A stretch of DNA of 64,000 nt from Iamia sp. SCSIO 61187 (GCF_019443745.1 NZ_CP050948.1:4778001-4842000); one strand, 5' to 3'. Positions 24,608 through 34,056 are shown, numbered from the stretch's first letter. Program-made: numbers and translations. The notes: a model not told the origin generated them from the sequence alone.

Positions 24608-26560
24608 ATGCGCCAGGGACCCCACATCCTCTGGGGGATGTCCCGCTCCGACCCGTCGGCGCTGAGCGGCGTCCACCTCGACCGAGGTCTGATCCGGCGC
24701 GTCTGGGCCTTCGCCCGGCCGTACCGGCCCCGCACCTTCGCCTTCCTGGGCGTCATCGTGATGGCCGCCCTGCTCGGCCTGGTGACCCCGCTCCTCGTCA
24801 AGAAGATCATCGACGACGCCCTCCCCCAGACCCCCGGGGGACCGACCGACGCCGGCATCTTGACGTGGGCCGCGGGCGGGATGGCGGCCGCCGCCGTCGC
24901 CGGGGCCGCCCTCTCGCTGGTCGAGCGGTGGCTGTCGTCGAGCATCGGCGAGGGCCTGATCTACGACCTGCGGGCCGCCCTGTTCGACCACGTGCAGCGC
25001 ATGCCGATCGCCTTCTTCACCCGGACCCAGACGGGCGCCCTCATCTCCCGGCTCAACAACGACGTGATCGGTGCCCAGCGGGCAGTGACGCAGACGCTGG
25101 GCTCGGTCGTGTCCAACGTCATCGTGCTGGGCACGACCCTGACCGCCATGGCCATCCTCGAGTGGCGCCTCACGCTGCTCTCGCTCGTGCTGCTGCCCCT
25201 GTTCCTGCTGCCGGCCAAGCGGGTCGGGCGGAGGCTCCAGTCGATCACCCGCGAGTCGTTCGACCTCAACGCGTCCATGAACGCGACGATGACCGAGCGG
25301 TTCAACGTGGCCGGCGCCATGCTCGTGAAGCTCTTCGGGCGGGCCGACGACGAGTCGGCCGGGTTCGCCGACCGGGCCGGGCGGGTGCGCGACATCGGGA
25401 TCCGCTCGGCCATGTACAGCCGCACCTTCATGGTCGCCCTGACCCTCGTGGGGGCGGTCGGGACGGCGGTCATCTACCTGGCCGGCGGGCGGATGGTGAT
25501 CTCCGGCACCATCACCCTGGGCACCCTCGTCGCCCTGGGCACCTTCGTGGTCCAGATCTACGCCCCCCTCACCCAGCTCACCAACGCCCGCGTCGACCTG
25601 ATGACCGCGTTCGTGTCCTTCGACCGGGTCTTCGAGGTCCTCGACGCCCCCCGCGCCGTGGCCGACCGCCCCGGGGCCGTCGACCTGGTCGAACCCGAGG
25701 GCCGGATCGAGCTGGACCACGTGTCGTTCCGGTACCCGGCGGCGGCCGACGTGTCGATCGCGTCGCTCGAGGCCGAGGCCGGCATCCCGCTCGGCGAGCT
25801 CGAGTCCCGCGAGATCCTCCACGACATCCACCTCACCGTGGAGCCGGGCCAGACCGTGGCCCTGGTCGGGCCATCGGGCGCCGGCAAGAGCACGCTCGCC
25901 ACCCTCGTGCCCCGCCTCTACGACGTCACCGACGGTGCCGTCCGCATCGACGGCACCGACGTGCGGGACCTCACCCAGGACAGCCTGCGCGACGCCGTCG
26001 GCGTGGTCAGCCAGGACCCGCACCTGTTCCACACGTCCATCGCCGAGAACCTGCGCTACGCCCGCCCCGACGCCACCGACGCCGAGCTCGAGGCGGCGTG
26101 CCGGGCGGCCCGCATCCACGACACCATCGCCGCCCTGCCCGACGGCTACGCCACCGTCGTGGGCGAGCGGGGCTACCGCATGTCGGGCGGCGAGAAGCAG
26201 CGCATCGCCATCGCCCGGATGCTCCTCAAGGACCCGCGCATCGTCATCCTCGACGAGGCGACCAGCCACCTCGACACCGAGAACGAGACGGCCGTGCACG
26301 CCGCCCTGGCCACCGCCCTCCAGGGCCGCACCGCCCTGGTGATCGCCCATCGCCTCTCGACGGTCGTCGACGCCGACCTCATCCTGGTCCTCGACGACGG
26401 CCGCATCGTCGAGCAGGGCCGCCACCCGTCGCTGCTCGCCGCCGACGGCCTCTACGCCGACCTCTACCGCGCCCTGCTGCGCGGTGACGCCCCGACCTCG
26501 CCGGCCACCTTCCTCCCCGACGACGCCGCCCTCCCCGAGCCCCAGCGAGCCGACGGCTAG
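24608..26560 (+). CDS. ABC exporter, fused transmembrane and ATP-binding domains (type IV)
   Basis: This 650-residue half-transporter has six transmembrane helices in about 30-340 and an ATPase domain in about 370-610. Visible motifs are Walker A GPSGAGKST, Q-loop VVSQDPHLFH, signature MSGGEKQRIAIARM, Walker B IVILDEATSHLD and H-loop IAHRLST. It should work as a homodimer because no partner is adjacent; the substrate (lipid, peptide or drug) is unknown. TAGCCT lies 9 nt before the ATG, suggesting a leaderless transcript. A convergent terminator follows the stop immediately. Confidence 0.93.
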   Translation: MRQGPHILWGMSRSDPSALSGVHLDRGLIRRVWAFARPYRPRTFAFLGVIVMAALLGLVTPLLVKKIIDDALPQTPGGPTDAGILTWAAGGMAAAAVAGAALSLVERWLSSSIGEGLIYDLRAALFDHVQRMPIAFFTRTQTGALISRLNNDVIGAQRAVTQTLGSVVSNVIVLGTTLTAMAILEWRLTLLSLVLLPLFLLPAKRVGRRLQSITRESFDLNASMNATMTERFNVAGAMLVKLFGRADDESAGFADRAGRVRDIGIRSAMYSRTFMVALTLVGAVGTAVIYLAGGRMVISGTITLGTLVALGTFVVQIYAPLTQLTNARVDLMTAFVSFDRVFEVLDAPRAVADRPGAVDLVEPEGRIELDHVSFRYPAAADVSIASLEAEAGIPLGELESREILHDIHLTVEPGQTVALVGPSGAGKSTLATLVPRLYDVTDGAVRIDGTDVRDLTQDSLRDAVGVVSQDPHLFHTSIAENLRYARPDATDAELEAACRAARIHDTIAALPDGYATVVGERGYRMSGGEKQRIAIARMLLKDPRIVILDEATSHLDTENETAVHAALATALQGRTALVIAHRLSTVVDADLILVLDDGRIVEQGRHPSLLAADGLYADLYRALLRGDAPTSPATFLPDDAALPEPQRADG

Positions 26561-26587
26561 CACGGATGGTGCCAGGCACCATCCGTG
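26561..26587. terminator. Bidirectional hairpin with CAG triloop
   Basis: A perfect 12-bp stem (CACGGATGGTGC/GCACCATCCGTG) with loop CAG exactly fills the gap between two convergent stop codons (26560 and 26588). Confidence 0.8.
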
Positions 26588-28033
26588 TCACGGGTCGAAG
26601 GGGTAGAGCCGGACCTCGTCCCGGGTGGTCACCACGACGTGGGTCGGCGTCGCCGCCGCCCGGCGGACGTCGGGGAGCGGCAGCCGGCGGGCCCGGGTGA
26701 GCTCGGCCGCCGAGGCGACGAGGACCTCCTCCGCCCCCCAGGCGACGAGCCGGTCGCCCTCGATCACCACCTCGACCGGCCCGGGGAACGGCAGCTGTGG
26801 CCCGGGGGTGCCGTCAGGCCCGAACCAGGCGGCCCGGTCACCGGGGGTCGCCACGGCCACGCCGCCGGCGACGGGCGCGACGACCAGGTCGCGCCCACCG
26901 CCGGCGGCGTCGAGCGACCACAGGATCGAGAGGGTCGGAGCCGCGGCGTAGCCCTCGATGCGGTCGGCTGCGGCAAGGACCACGGTGCCGTCCACCACCT
27001 CGAGCCGCCGTGCGATCCCGTCGTCGGCCACCGGCAGGGCCGGCACCCGTCCGGCCACCGCCCCCGAGGACACGTCCCGGGCGACGAGCTCGCCGCCCTC
27101 GACCGCCACGGCCAGCCGGTCGCCGCACACGATCGGGTCGAAGCGGTGGTGGTGGACTGCGCTCTCGACCGACCACCGCTCGGCCCCGTCGAGCACGGCG
27201 TGGGCGGTCAGCCTCCCGCCCTCGCTGACCACGACGAGCCCCGCCTCCCCGCAAGGGTTGACGTAGAGGCCCTCGGCCGGTCCCGACCGGCTGAAGGTGG
27301 CCCCGCCCGTCTCGGCGTCGACGACCGTCATCGTCGAGCGCTCCGACGCTCCCTCCGGGACGAGGTGGTCGAGCAGGACGTGGTCGCGGCCGAGCGGGGC
27401 GACGGGGAAGCCGGGGTGCGTCCACCGCACCGTGCCCGTCTCGGGATCGACGCCGTGGGTGTCTCGCGGGCCCCGCACGACCAGCAACGAGGGGTAGCGC
27501 AGCACCGTCCGGGCGCCGCCGGGCAGGGCCACCGCCCACTCCTCGCGGCCGTCGCGGGCACCGAGGGCCACGACCGTCGACACCGGGCCGCCCCCGGGGG
27601 CGTCGTCGCGCTCCTCGACGACGAAGACGCGCTCCTCGTCGGCGGCCACGGGGCACGCCGTGGTACGCCGCTCGGGGGTGACCTCGAGCCGGGGGCACAC
27701 CACCTCGGTCGCCCATGCCGGCTCCCACGGCGCCAGGGTCGTGGCCGTCACGGGATCCCCGGCCGGCGGGGATCGTCGATCGGGGCCCCGTTCGTCGTTC
27801 CTCCCGGTCACCACGACGACGGCGATCGCCACCACCGCCACGGCCGCACCGCCCGCCACCAGCGCCCGCCGCCGCCCCCGCCGGCCCGGACCCTGCGCCC
27901 CACCCGGTCCCCCGGGCGCCGCCGCCGGTCGATCGACGGGGACGGCCCGGGCACTGGCCTTCCGGCCCCACGTGGCCTCGAGCGCGCCGGCGTCGTCATC
28001 GTCCTCGTGCGGTGCCTCGCGGCGACGGGGCAC
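26588..28033 (-). CDS. Membrane-anchored PQQ-type beta-propeller protein
   Basis: The 481-residue protein has a charged N-terminus (about 1-55) and one transmembrane helix (ALVAGGAAVAVVAIAVVVV). An outer domain of about 400 residues follows with propeller-like repeats (DGREEWAVALPGG, ETGTVRWTHPG, DGAERWSVES, PTLSILWSLD). No enzymatic motif is visible. Such PQQ-like propellers often serve as scaffolds or sensors rather than PQQ enzymes. The GTG start lies 7 nt after the DUF1361 gene's stop, so they form an operon. Confidence 0.75.
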   Translation of the reverse strand: MPRRREAPHEDDDDAGALEATWGRKASARAVPVDRPAAAPGGPGGAQGPGRRGRRRALVAGGAAVAVVAIAVVVVTGRNDERGPDRRSPPAGDPVTATTLAPWEPAWATEVVCPRLEVTPERRTTACPVAADEERVFVVEERDDAPGGGPVSTVVALGARDGREEWAVALPGGARTVLRYPSLLVVRGPRDTHGVDPETGTVRWTHPGFPVAPLGRDHVLLDHLVPEGASERSTMTVVDAETGGATFSRSGPAEGLYVNPCGEAGLVVVSEGGRLTAHAVLDGAERWSVESAVHHHRFDPIVCGDRLAVAVEGGELVARDVSSGAVAGRVPALPVADDGIARRLEVVDGTVVLAAADRIEGYAAAPTLSILWSLDAAGGGRDLVVAPVAGGVAVATPGDRAAWFGPDGTPGPQLPFPGPVEVVIEGDRLVAWGAEEVLVASAAELTRARRLPLPDVRRAAATPTHVVVTTRDEVRLYPFDP

Positions 28034-28040
28034 CGCCGAC

Positions 28041-28721
28041 CTACCCGGGGAGCCGCCGGAGGGCGACGGCCTGGGCCCGGCGGCGGGCCGTCTCCCCCAC
28101 CTCGACGGTGCGGGCCCACGCCGCCCGACCGACGGCGGTCACGGCCGCGGCCGCCAGGGCGAAGGCGAGGGCGAGGGCGACCACCAGGGGGACGGCCAGC
28201 GGGTGGAGGACGGCGACGATGCCGTCGACGGTGGCGGCGGGCCGGGTGACCACGTGCCACGAGTGGAGCCGGGGGATGCGACCGAGCACCACCCCGAAGG
28301 CGCACAGCAGGTGCACGCCGGCCCGGACGGTGAGCCGACGACGGGCCAGCCCCGGCACCCGGGCGATCTGCCGGTCGAGCTCGGCCAGGGCGACGGCGTA
28401 GCACCCGACCCCCCACACCACGAGGAGGGCGAGGACACCGGCCGGGACCATGTCCGACACCCGGGTGCCCGGGTTGGCGTCCAGCACGCGGCGCAGGTGG
28501 ATCAGGTCGGTCACCACGTAGGGGGCGTTGGGCAGGAACAGCACGAACAGCACGACGCCGAGGGCCCAGGCCGCCGTGGTCGGGCGACGCCGGTGGAACA
28601 GGGCGACCGCCAGCACGGCGGGGATCGTCGCCAGGGTCGCGTTGAAGGCCAGCCACGGCCCCGACCCCAGGGCCACGCCCCGGATCAGGTCGAGGTACCG
28701 CTCCACCAGCTCGAGGACCAT
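28041..28721 (-). CDS. DUF1361 integral membrane protein
   Basis: The 226-residue protein has about six hydrophobic segments. LFLPNAPYVVTDLIHL is the recognisable DUF1361 motif, and IPRLHSWHVVTRP is a second conserved-looking block. The function of DUF1361 is unknown. The ATG at 28721 is the first in-frame start. The gene is divergent from xseA, with 64 nt between the starts. Confidence 0.8.
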   Translation of the reverse strand: MVLELVERYLDLIRGVALGSGPWLAFNATLATIPAVLAVALFHRRRPTTAAWALGVVLFVLFLPNAPYVVTDLIHLRRVLDANPGTRVSDMVPAGVLALLVVWGVGCYAVALAELDRQIARVPGLARRRLTVRAGVHLLCAFGVVLGRIPRLHSWHVVTRPAATVDGIVAVLHPLAVPLVVALALAFALAAAAVTAVGRAAWARTVEVGETARRRAQAVALRRLPG

Positions 28722-28785
28722 CGGACCATCGTCGCACCCCCCGCCGCCCCGCACGCCGCGGGGTCGGCCCCGTAGGTTGGCCGGG

Positions 28786-30234
28786 ATGCAGGACGCGCTG
28801 TTCGGGGACGAGGAGGTCGTCGACCCCACGTGGTCGGTGGCCGACTTGTCCAAGGCGATCGGGTCGGTCCTCGAGCAGGCGTTCCCCGGGGAGATCTGGG
28901 TGCGGGGCGAGATCCGCGAGCTCCCGCCCCCGGGCGACGGCCGCCGGGCCCGGCCCCACCTCTACTTCGACCTCATCGAGCCGGCCCCCCCGGGCCAGCG
29001 CCCCCGCGCCGTCTTGCCGGTCGTGCTGTGGAGCACCGACCGCAGGCGGGTGAACGCCGACCTGCGGCGCTCGGGGGTCCGGGTCAGCGCCATGGACAAC
29101 GGCGTCGACGTGCGGATCCGGGGTCGCATCCGCTGGTGGGCGCCGGGCGGCCGCCCGCAGCTCCAGATGACGGGCATCGACCCGGAGTACACGCTCGGCC
29201 GCCTCGCCGCCGACCGGGCCGCGGTCCTCGCCGCCCTCGACGCCGACGGCCTCCTCGACCGCAACGGCCGCCTGCCGCTGCCCCCCGTCCCGACCCGCAT
29301 CGGCCTGGTCACGAGCCTCGGCAGCGCGGCCCAGGCCGACGTGCGTCGGGTCCTGGAGGCGGCCGGGCTGTCGCACCTGCTGGTCGAGGCCGACGCCCGC
29401 ACCCAGGGGCCGGCGGCGGCCGACACCGTGCCCGCCGCCATCGAGGCGGTCGTGGCCGCCGGGGCCGAGCTGGTGCTCCTCGTGCGGGGCGGGGGCTCCC
29501 GGGTCGAGCTGGCCGCCTTCGACGTGGAGGTGATCGCCCGGGCCGTGGCCACGTGCCCGGTGCCCGTCGTGACCGGGATCGGCCACGAGATCGACGACAG
29601 CGTCGCCGACCGCGTCGCCCACACCGCCTGCGCCACCCCGACCGGCGCCGCCGCCCTCGTCGTCGCCGGCGTCGGCGCCGCCCGCGACCGGACCGAGGCC
29701 CTGTGGGCCGCCGTCGGGGCCGCCGCCCGGCGGGCGGCGCGCGCCCAGGACGAGCAGCTGGCCCGGCGGGGGCGCCAGATCGTCAGCCACGCCGGGGGGT
29801 CGCTGCGCGCCGCCGAGGCCGGCCACCGCTCGCTGTCCGCCCGCCTCCGCCAGCGGGGCCCGGCCGGGCTGGCCCGGGCCGACGCCCGGCTCGACGCCCT
29901 GGGGACGAGCCTCGGCCGCGGGGTGCGCCGCGACCTGGGCGAGGCCGACCGCCGCGTCACCGCCGCCGCCGCCGTCCTCGCCCGCCGCCCGGGCCCGCTG
30001 CTCGACCGGGCCGGGCGCGAGCTCGTCGGCGTCGAGGCGCGGGTGCGGGCCGTCGACCCGGCTCGGGCCCTGGCCCGGGGCTGGTCGATGACCTACCGGG
30101 CCGACGGGACCCTCGTGCGCGCGGCCGCCGAGGTGGCGGCGGGCGACGAGCTGGTGACCCACCTCGCCGCCGGGCGGGTGCGCAGCCGGGTGGTCGGCAC
30201 CGACGCCGGTGAGGGAGGATCGGACGATGCCTGA
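28786..30234 (+). CDS. xseA: Exodeoxyribonuclease VII large subunit
   Basis: The 482-residue nuclease subunit degrades single-stranded DNA from both ends. The N-terminal OB fold is visible (IWVRGEIRELPPPGDGR to VRIRGRIRWWAPGG, about 38-130). The catalytic core has RIGLVTSLGSAAQADVRRVL, VLLVRGGGS and VVTGIGHEIDDSVADRVAH. A long Ala/Arg-rich coiled coil follows. The ATG at 28786 has TAGGTT 7 nt upstream (leaderless) and removes 86 unrelated upstream residues. It overlaps xseB by 8 nt. Confidence 0.95.
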   Translation: MQDALFGDEEVVDPTWSVADLSKAIGSVLEQAFPGEIWVRGEIRELPPPGDGRRARPHLYFDLIEPAPPGQRPRAVLPVVLWSTDRRRVNADLRRSGVRVSAMDNGVDVRIRGRIRWWAPGGRPQLQMTGIDPEYTLGRLAADRAAVLAALDADGLLDRNGRLPLPPVPTRIGLVTSLGSAAQADVRRVLEAAGLSHLLVEADARTQGPAAADTVPAAIEAVVAAGAELVLLVRGGGSRVELAAFDVEVIARAVATCPVPVVTGIGHEIDDSVADRVAHTACATPTGAAALVVAGVGAARDRTEALWAAVGAAARRAARAQDEQLARRGRQIVSHAGGSLRAAEAGHRSLSARLRQRGPAGLARADARLDALGTSLGRGVRRDLGEADRRVTAAAAVLARRPGPLLDRAGRELVGVEARVRAVDPARALARGWSMTYRADGTLVRAAAEVAAGDELVTHLAAGRVRSRVVGTDAGEGGSDDA

Positions 30235-30475
30235 CCCTGCGCCCTCGCCCGACGCCGGACCCGACCCGGCCGGCTACGCCGAGGCCATGGCCGAGCTGGA
30301 GGCGATCCTCGCCGAGATCGAGGACGAGGCCGTCGACGTCGACCTGCTCGCCCGCAAGGTCGCCCGGGCCGCCCACCTCGTGCGCTGGTGCCGGGGCCGC
30401 ATCGACGGCGCTCGCGTCGACGTCGAGCGGATCATCGCCGACCTCGACCCCGAAGCCAGGTCACAGACCGAGTAG
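30227..30475 (+). CDS. xseB: Exodeoxyribonuclease VII small subunit
   Basis: This 82-residue partner of XseA contains the typical YAEAMAELEAILAEIED helix and VDVDLLARKVARAAHLVRWC segment. The start ATG lies inside the last codons of xseA with GGGAGGA upstream. Several XseB copies coat the coiled coil of each XseA. Confidence 0.93.
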   Translation: MPDPAPSPDAGPDPAGYAEAMAELEAILAEIEDEAVDVDLLARKVARAAHLVRWCRGRIDGARVDVERIIADLDPEARSQTE

Positions 30476-30642
30476 CGGTTCATCGCCCGGCTCGCGCCGG
30501 ACCCCCTCCCGCCGAAGCTCGCTCCGCTCGCCGGCTCGAGCTGGCGCTCACCCCCACAACCCCCGGGGCTGCCGCCAGGCCCAGCGGACCTCCACGCGGG
30601 CGATCGGCCCACCCTCATCGACCGCACCCCTGGGGCCGACCC

Positions 30643-30691
30643 GTTCCCGGTACCGATCAGGCACCGGCGGGCCACGATCCGTACCGAGAAC
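30643..30691. repeat. Palindromic element B1 (49 nt)
   Basis: GTTCCCGGTACCGATC at one end pairs with GATCCGTACCGAGAAC at the other with few mismatches. The centre contains CGGGCCAC, as in A1. The unit is preceded by CC and followed by GG. The surrounding 30476-30790 has no gene. Confidence 0.8.
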
Positions 30692-30713
30692 GGCACCCGC
30701 CCGGGCCACCCCC

Positions 30714-30762
30714 GTTCCTGGTACCGATCACGCACTCCCGGGCCACGATCGGTACCGAGAAC
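30714..30762. repeat. Palindromic element B2 (49 nt)
   Basis: This second unit starts 71 nt after B1. The arms GTTCCTGGTACCGATC and GATCGGTACCGAGAAC pair almost fully, again with CGGGCCAC near the centre. Confidence 0.8.
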
Positions 30763-30790
30763 GGCACCGGTCCGGCCCGACCCGGGGCGT

Positions 30791-31651
30791 TCAGGCGTCC
30801 GGGAGGATGGCGGGCTTCCGGCCGTCGAGGGCCTCGTCGCCGTAGAGCATGCGGGCCATGCTGTCGAGGTCGGGACCCCGGCGCACGTGCATGCCGCCGT
30901 CGACCGAGAGGGCGACGCCGGTGACCCAGCTCGACTCGGGCCCGCAGAGGTAGCGCACGGCGGCGGCGACGTCGTCGACGTGGCCGACCCGGGACACCGG
31001 CATCTGGGCGAGGTAGTCGTCGAGCACGTCGGGGACGCCGATCAGGTGGTCGCCCAGGTCGGTCTGGACCACACCGGGACGCACCGAGCACACCCGGATG
31101 CCCTGCCGCCCGAGCTCGTCGGCCGCCACCTGGACGAGCATGTCGATGCCCGCCTTGCTGGCGCAGTACGGGCCCATCCACCGGTGGCTGCTCACGCCGG
31201 CGATCGACGAGATGGCGACGATCGCCCCGCCCCTGCCGGTGGCGATCATGGCGTTGGCGGCGTGCTTCATGGCCAGGAACGTGCCGGTGAGGTTGCTCTC
31301 CACGACCCGGTGCCACTCCTCGAGCGGCAGCGCGGTGATCGGCCCGAGCGTGCCCGTCCCGGCCGACAGGACGGCGATGTCGAGGCCGCCGCCCTCGGCG
31401 GCGGTGGCCACCGCCGCCTGGACCTGGGCCTCGTCGGCCACGTCGGCGCTGGCCCACCGGACCTCGGCTCCCTCGGGGGCGGTGGCGCCGATCTCCTCGG
31501 CGGCCGCCTCGAGGACGTCGGCGCGCCGGCCGACGAGGGTCACCGAGGCGCCGTCGGCGACGAGCGCCTCGGCCGAGGCGCGGCCGATGCCGGTGCCGCC
31601 ACCGGTGACGAGGGCGGCGCGACCGGCGAGCGGGAGCGAGGGAGCGGTCAC
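30791..31651 (-). CDS. SDR-family oxidoreductase
   Basis: The 286-residue classical short-chain dehydrogenase/reductase has the cofactor loop TGGGTGIG near residue 18, VLSAGTGTLG for the NAG-like strand, the catalytic Ser in AISSIAG, and Y-x3-K in YCASKAG. VDGGMHVRRGPD lies near the C-terminus. The substrate is unknown. The GTG at 31651 has GGAGG upstream with good spacing and gives a protein of normal SDR length. No partner gene is adjacent. Confidence 0.9.
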   Translation of the reverse strand: MTAPSLPLAGRAALVTGGGTGIGRASAEALVADGASVTLVGRRADVLEAAAEEIGATAPEGAEVRWASADVADEAQVQAAVATAAEGGGLDIAVLSAGTGTLGPITALPLEEWHRVVESNLTGTFLAMKHAANAMIATGRGGAIVAISSIAGVSSHRWMGPYCASKAGIDMLVQVAADELGRQGIRVCSVRPGVVQTDLGDHLIGVPDVLDDYLAQMPVSRVGHVDDVAAAVRYLCGPESSWVTGVALSVDGGMHVRRGPDLDSMARMLYGDEALDGRKPAILPDA

Positions 31652-31772
31652 GGGGACCTCCGGGGACGAGGGGCGGGACGGCGGACGATAACGCCCCTGG
31701 TCGCGCCGGACGGTGGTGGCGCGCGGCGCCGACGACAGTTTGCTGCGCAAGGACCGCGGGTAGCCCACCCCC

Positions 31773-32222
31773 ATGGCCGACGACCTGCTCGCGACGCCGG
31801 TCGCCGCCGACGCTCCCTCCTCCGCTCCCCCGACGTCGACCCCCGATCCCCACCACGTGCTGGTCGCCGTCAACCTGGGGTCGAGCCCCGAGGCCGCCTC
31901 GCAGGCCCGCAGCGTCGTCCGCGACCTGCTGCGCCAGGGGCGGCGGCCCGACCTGGTCGACACCGCCTGCCTCCTCACCAGCGAGCTGGTGGCCAACGCC
32001 GTGGTCCACGCCGGGTCGCCCGTCGAGCTGGTGGTCGACCTCGACGACGCCCGGCTCGCGGTCGAGGTCATCGATCCCTCGAGCGCCGCGCCCGAGCCCG
32101 TCGCCGCCGAGCCGATGTCGGTCAGCGGCCGGGGCCTGGCCATGGTCGCCGACCTGGCCGACGCCTGGGGCGTGACCCGGATCGTCCCGGGCAAGGCGGT
32201 CTGGTTCTCCCTCACGACCTGA
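31773..32222 (+). CDS. RsbW-like ATP-binding anti-sigma regulator, intact N box
   Basis: The 149-residue GHKL ATPase-fold protein has an intact N box (LLTSELVANAVVHAG), VIDPSS in place of the usual G1 box, and the G2-like SGRGLAMVADLADAWG. Such proteins are serine kinases or sigma-binding factors in the RsbW/SpoIIAB group. The ATG has TAGCCC 6 nt upstream. It is the first of three genes ending with a SigB-type sigma factor, its probable target or co-regulator. Confidence 0.85.
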   Translation: MADDLLATPVAADAPSSAPPTSTPDPHHVLVAVNLGSSPEAASQARSVVRDLLRQGRRPDLVDTACLLTSELVANAVVHAGSPVELVVDLDDARLAVEVIDPSSAAPEPVAAEPMSVSGRGLAMVADLADAWGVTRIVPGKAVWFSLTT

Positions 32223-32316
32223 CGGTCCGTCACCTCGCCACCGGTCCAGCGCACGCCGCGAGCGGGTGCGGCGACGAGATGTACCCTCCTCGGCAGTCCC
32301 CGACGGAGAGCCACCA

Positions 32317-32727
32317 ATGCCCCCCATCGCCGCGGCCGACGAGGTCGTCCTCACCCTCCCCGCCGCGCCCGAGTTCGTCCGCCTCGCCCGGCTGACCTGC
32401 GCCGGGCTCGCGACGCGGATCGGCATGGGGTACGACGAGGTGGAGGACCTCCGCATCGCCGTCGGCGAGGCGTGCTCGCTCCTCATCGGTGCCGGCGCCC
32501 GGGCGGGGACGCTGACCCTCACCTTCGGGGTGGCCCCGGCCGCCCTCGGCGTGACGATCGTCGGCGGGTTCGAGGACGCACCCGCGGCCGGCGGCGACGA
32601 GGACACCAGCCTCTCGGACCAGATCCTCGACGCCGTCGTCGACGAGCACGAGGTGGACCTGGCCGCCGATCGGGTGTGGATCTCCAAGCGCCTGGCCCCG
32701 CCCGCGAGGGAGACCGATCCGGCGTGA
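32317..32727 (+). CDS. RsbW-like protein with degenerate ATP site
   Basis: The 136-residue protein has RsbW-like order (EVVLTLPAAPEFVRLARLTC, then YDEVEDLRIAVGEACSLLIG). The N-box Asn seen in the upstream paralogue is replaced (VGEACSLLIGAG), and no G box is evident. It may bind sigma or an anti-anti-sigma factor without kinase activity (inference). The ribosome site is GGAGAG before ATG 32317. The sigma gene follows after 94 nt. Confidence 0.8.
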   Translation: MPPIAAADEVVLTLPAAPEFVRLARLTCAGLATRIGMGYDEVEDLRIAVGEACSLLIGAGARAGTLTLTFGVAPAALGVTIVGGFEDAPAAGGDEDTSLSDQILDAVVDEHEVDLAADRVWISKRLAPPARETDPA

Positions 32728-32821
32728 CGGTGTGGGGGAGCGCCACCGGCCGGGGCGGGGTCGAGATCCCCGCCGGTCGGCGCGCGCCCGGGCCCGACCG
32801 GGGGAGCCGGGAGGGCCGGGC

Positions 32822-33577
32822 GTGAGCCTCGACGACGCCGAGCGCGAGCACCTGCGGGAGCGCTTCCGGGCCTACCAGGAGACGGGGGACCGGACGATCC
32901 GCGACGAGCTCATCGAGGCCCACCTGCGGCTCGCCGAGCACCTGGCCCGCCGGTTCAACAACCGGGGCGTGCCCCTCGAGGACCTCGTCCAGGTGGCGTC
33001 GCTCGGCCTGGTCAAGGCGGTGGAGCGGTTCGAGCCCGAGCGGGGCCTGGAGTTCTCGACCTTCGCCACGCCGACCATCGTCGGCGAGCTCAAGCGCCAC
33101 TTCCGCGACAAGGGCTGGTCGGTGCGGGTGCCGCGCCGGATCCAGGAGCTCCACGTCGAGGTCAACTCGCTCGTCGGGACCCTGACCCAGCGCCTGGGGC
33201 GCTCCCCCACCATCGCCGAGCTGGCCCGGGCGTCGGGCACCTCGGAGGAGGAGGTCCTGGAGGCCATGGAGGCGGCCCAGGCCTACCGGTCGACGTCGAT
33301 CGACGCCCCGTCGGGCGGCGAGGACTCCGGGCTCGGCCTGGCCGGGCAGCTGGGCGACGAGGACACCAACCTGTTCGCGGCGGAGAACCGGATGCTGGTG
33401 GCCACGCTCGTGGACACGCTGCCCAAGCGCGAGCAGCTGATCATGCGGCTCCGCTTCTACGACGGCATGACGCAGAGCCAGATCGCCGACCGCCTGGGCA
33501 TCAGCCAGATGCACGTGTCGCGGCTCCTGGCCCGCAGCCTGGGCCAGCTGCGCTCCCGCCTCGAGCACGAGGGCTAG
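32822..33577 (+). CDS. SigB/SigF-family RNA polymerase sigma factor
   Basis: The 251-residue sigma factor has region 2 (LAEHLARRFNNRGVPLEDLV and ERFEPERGLEFSTFATPTIV), region 3 (VRVPRRIQELHVEVN) and region 4 (KREQLIMRLRFYDGMTQSQI with helix-turn-helix GISQMHVSRLLARSLGQL). This architecture is that of stress/sporulation group 3 sigma factors held by RsbW-type anti-sigmas, two of which are encoded just upstream. The GTG at 32822 has GGGAGG upstream. It converges on dut 41 nt away. Confidence 0.93.
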   Translation: MSLDDAEREHLRERFRAYQETGDRTIRDELIEAHLRLAEHLARRFNNRGVPLEDLVQVASLGLVKAVERFEPERGLEFSTFATPTIVGELKRHFRDKGWSVRVPRRIQELHVEVNSLVGTLTQRLGRSPTIAELARASGTSEEEVLEAMEAAQAYRSTSIDAPSGGEDSGLGLAGQLGDEDTNLFAAENRMLVATLVDTLPKREQLIMRLRFYDGMTQSQIADRLGISQMHVSRLLARSLGQLRSRLEHEG

Positions 33578-33618
33578 GCGCCCCCGGACGGGCGGCCGGT
33601 GGGCTCGGGCCCTCCTCG

Positions 33619-34056
33619 CTACCGGCCGGTGGAGCCGAACCCGCCGGCCGACCGGCTGGTCGCGGGCAACTCGTCGCCCTCGGCGAACCACGCCTCCTCG
33701 ACCCGCTGGATGACCAGCTGGGCGATGCGGTCGCCCCGCTGCACCTGGTAGTCGGTCGTCGGGTCGGTGTTGACGAGCAGCACCTTGAGCTCGCCGCGGT
33801 AGCCGTGGTCGACGACGCCGGGCGTGTTGAGGCACGTCACGCCGTGGCGCAGGGCCAGCCCGCTGCGGGGCATGACCAGGCCGGCGTGCCCGGCCGGCAG
33901 GGCCAGCGCCACCCCGGTCGGCACGAGCGCCCGGCCCCCGCCGGAGGGCAGGAGGACGTCCTCGCGGGCCCGCAGGTCGGCGCCGGCGTCGCCGGGGTGG
34001 GCGTACGACGGGGGCGGCAGGTCGGGGTCGAGGCGGACGAGGGGGACGCGCAGCAT
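33619..34056 (-). CDS. dut: dUTP diphosphatase
   Basis: The 145-residue trimeric dUTPase hydrolyses dUTP to dUMP and pyrophosphate. All five motifs are visible: [45 protein letters not shown] and the C-terminal [11 protein letters not shown]. The ATG at 34056 gives a normal length. No ribosome site is clear. Confidence 0.96.
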   Translation of the reverse strand: MLRVPLVRLDPDLPPPSYAHPGDAGADLRAREDVLLPSGGGRALVPTGVALALPAGHAGLVMPRSGLALRHGVTCLNTPGVVDHGYRGELKVLLVNTDPTTDYQVQRGDRIAQLVIQRVEEAWFAEGDELPATSRSAGGFGSTGR

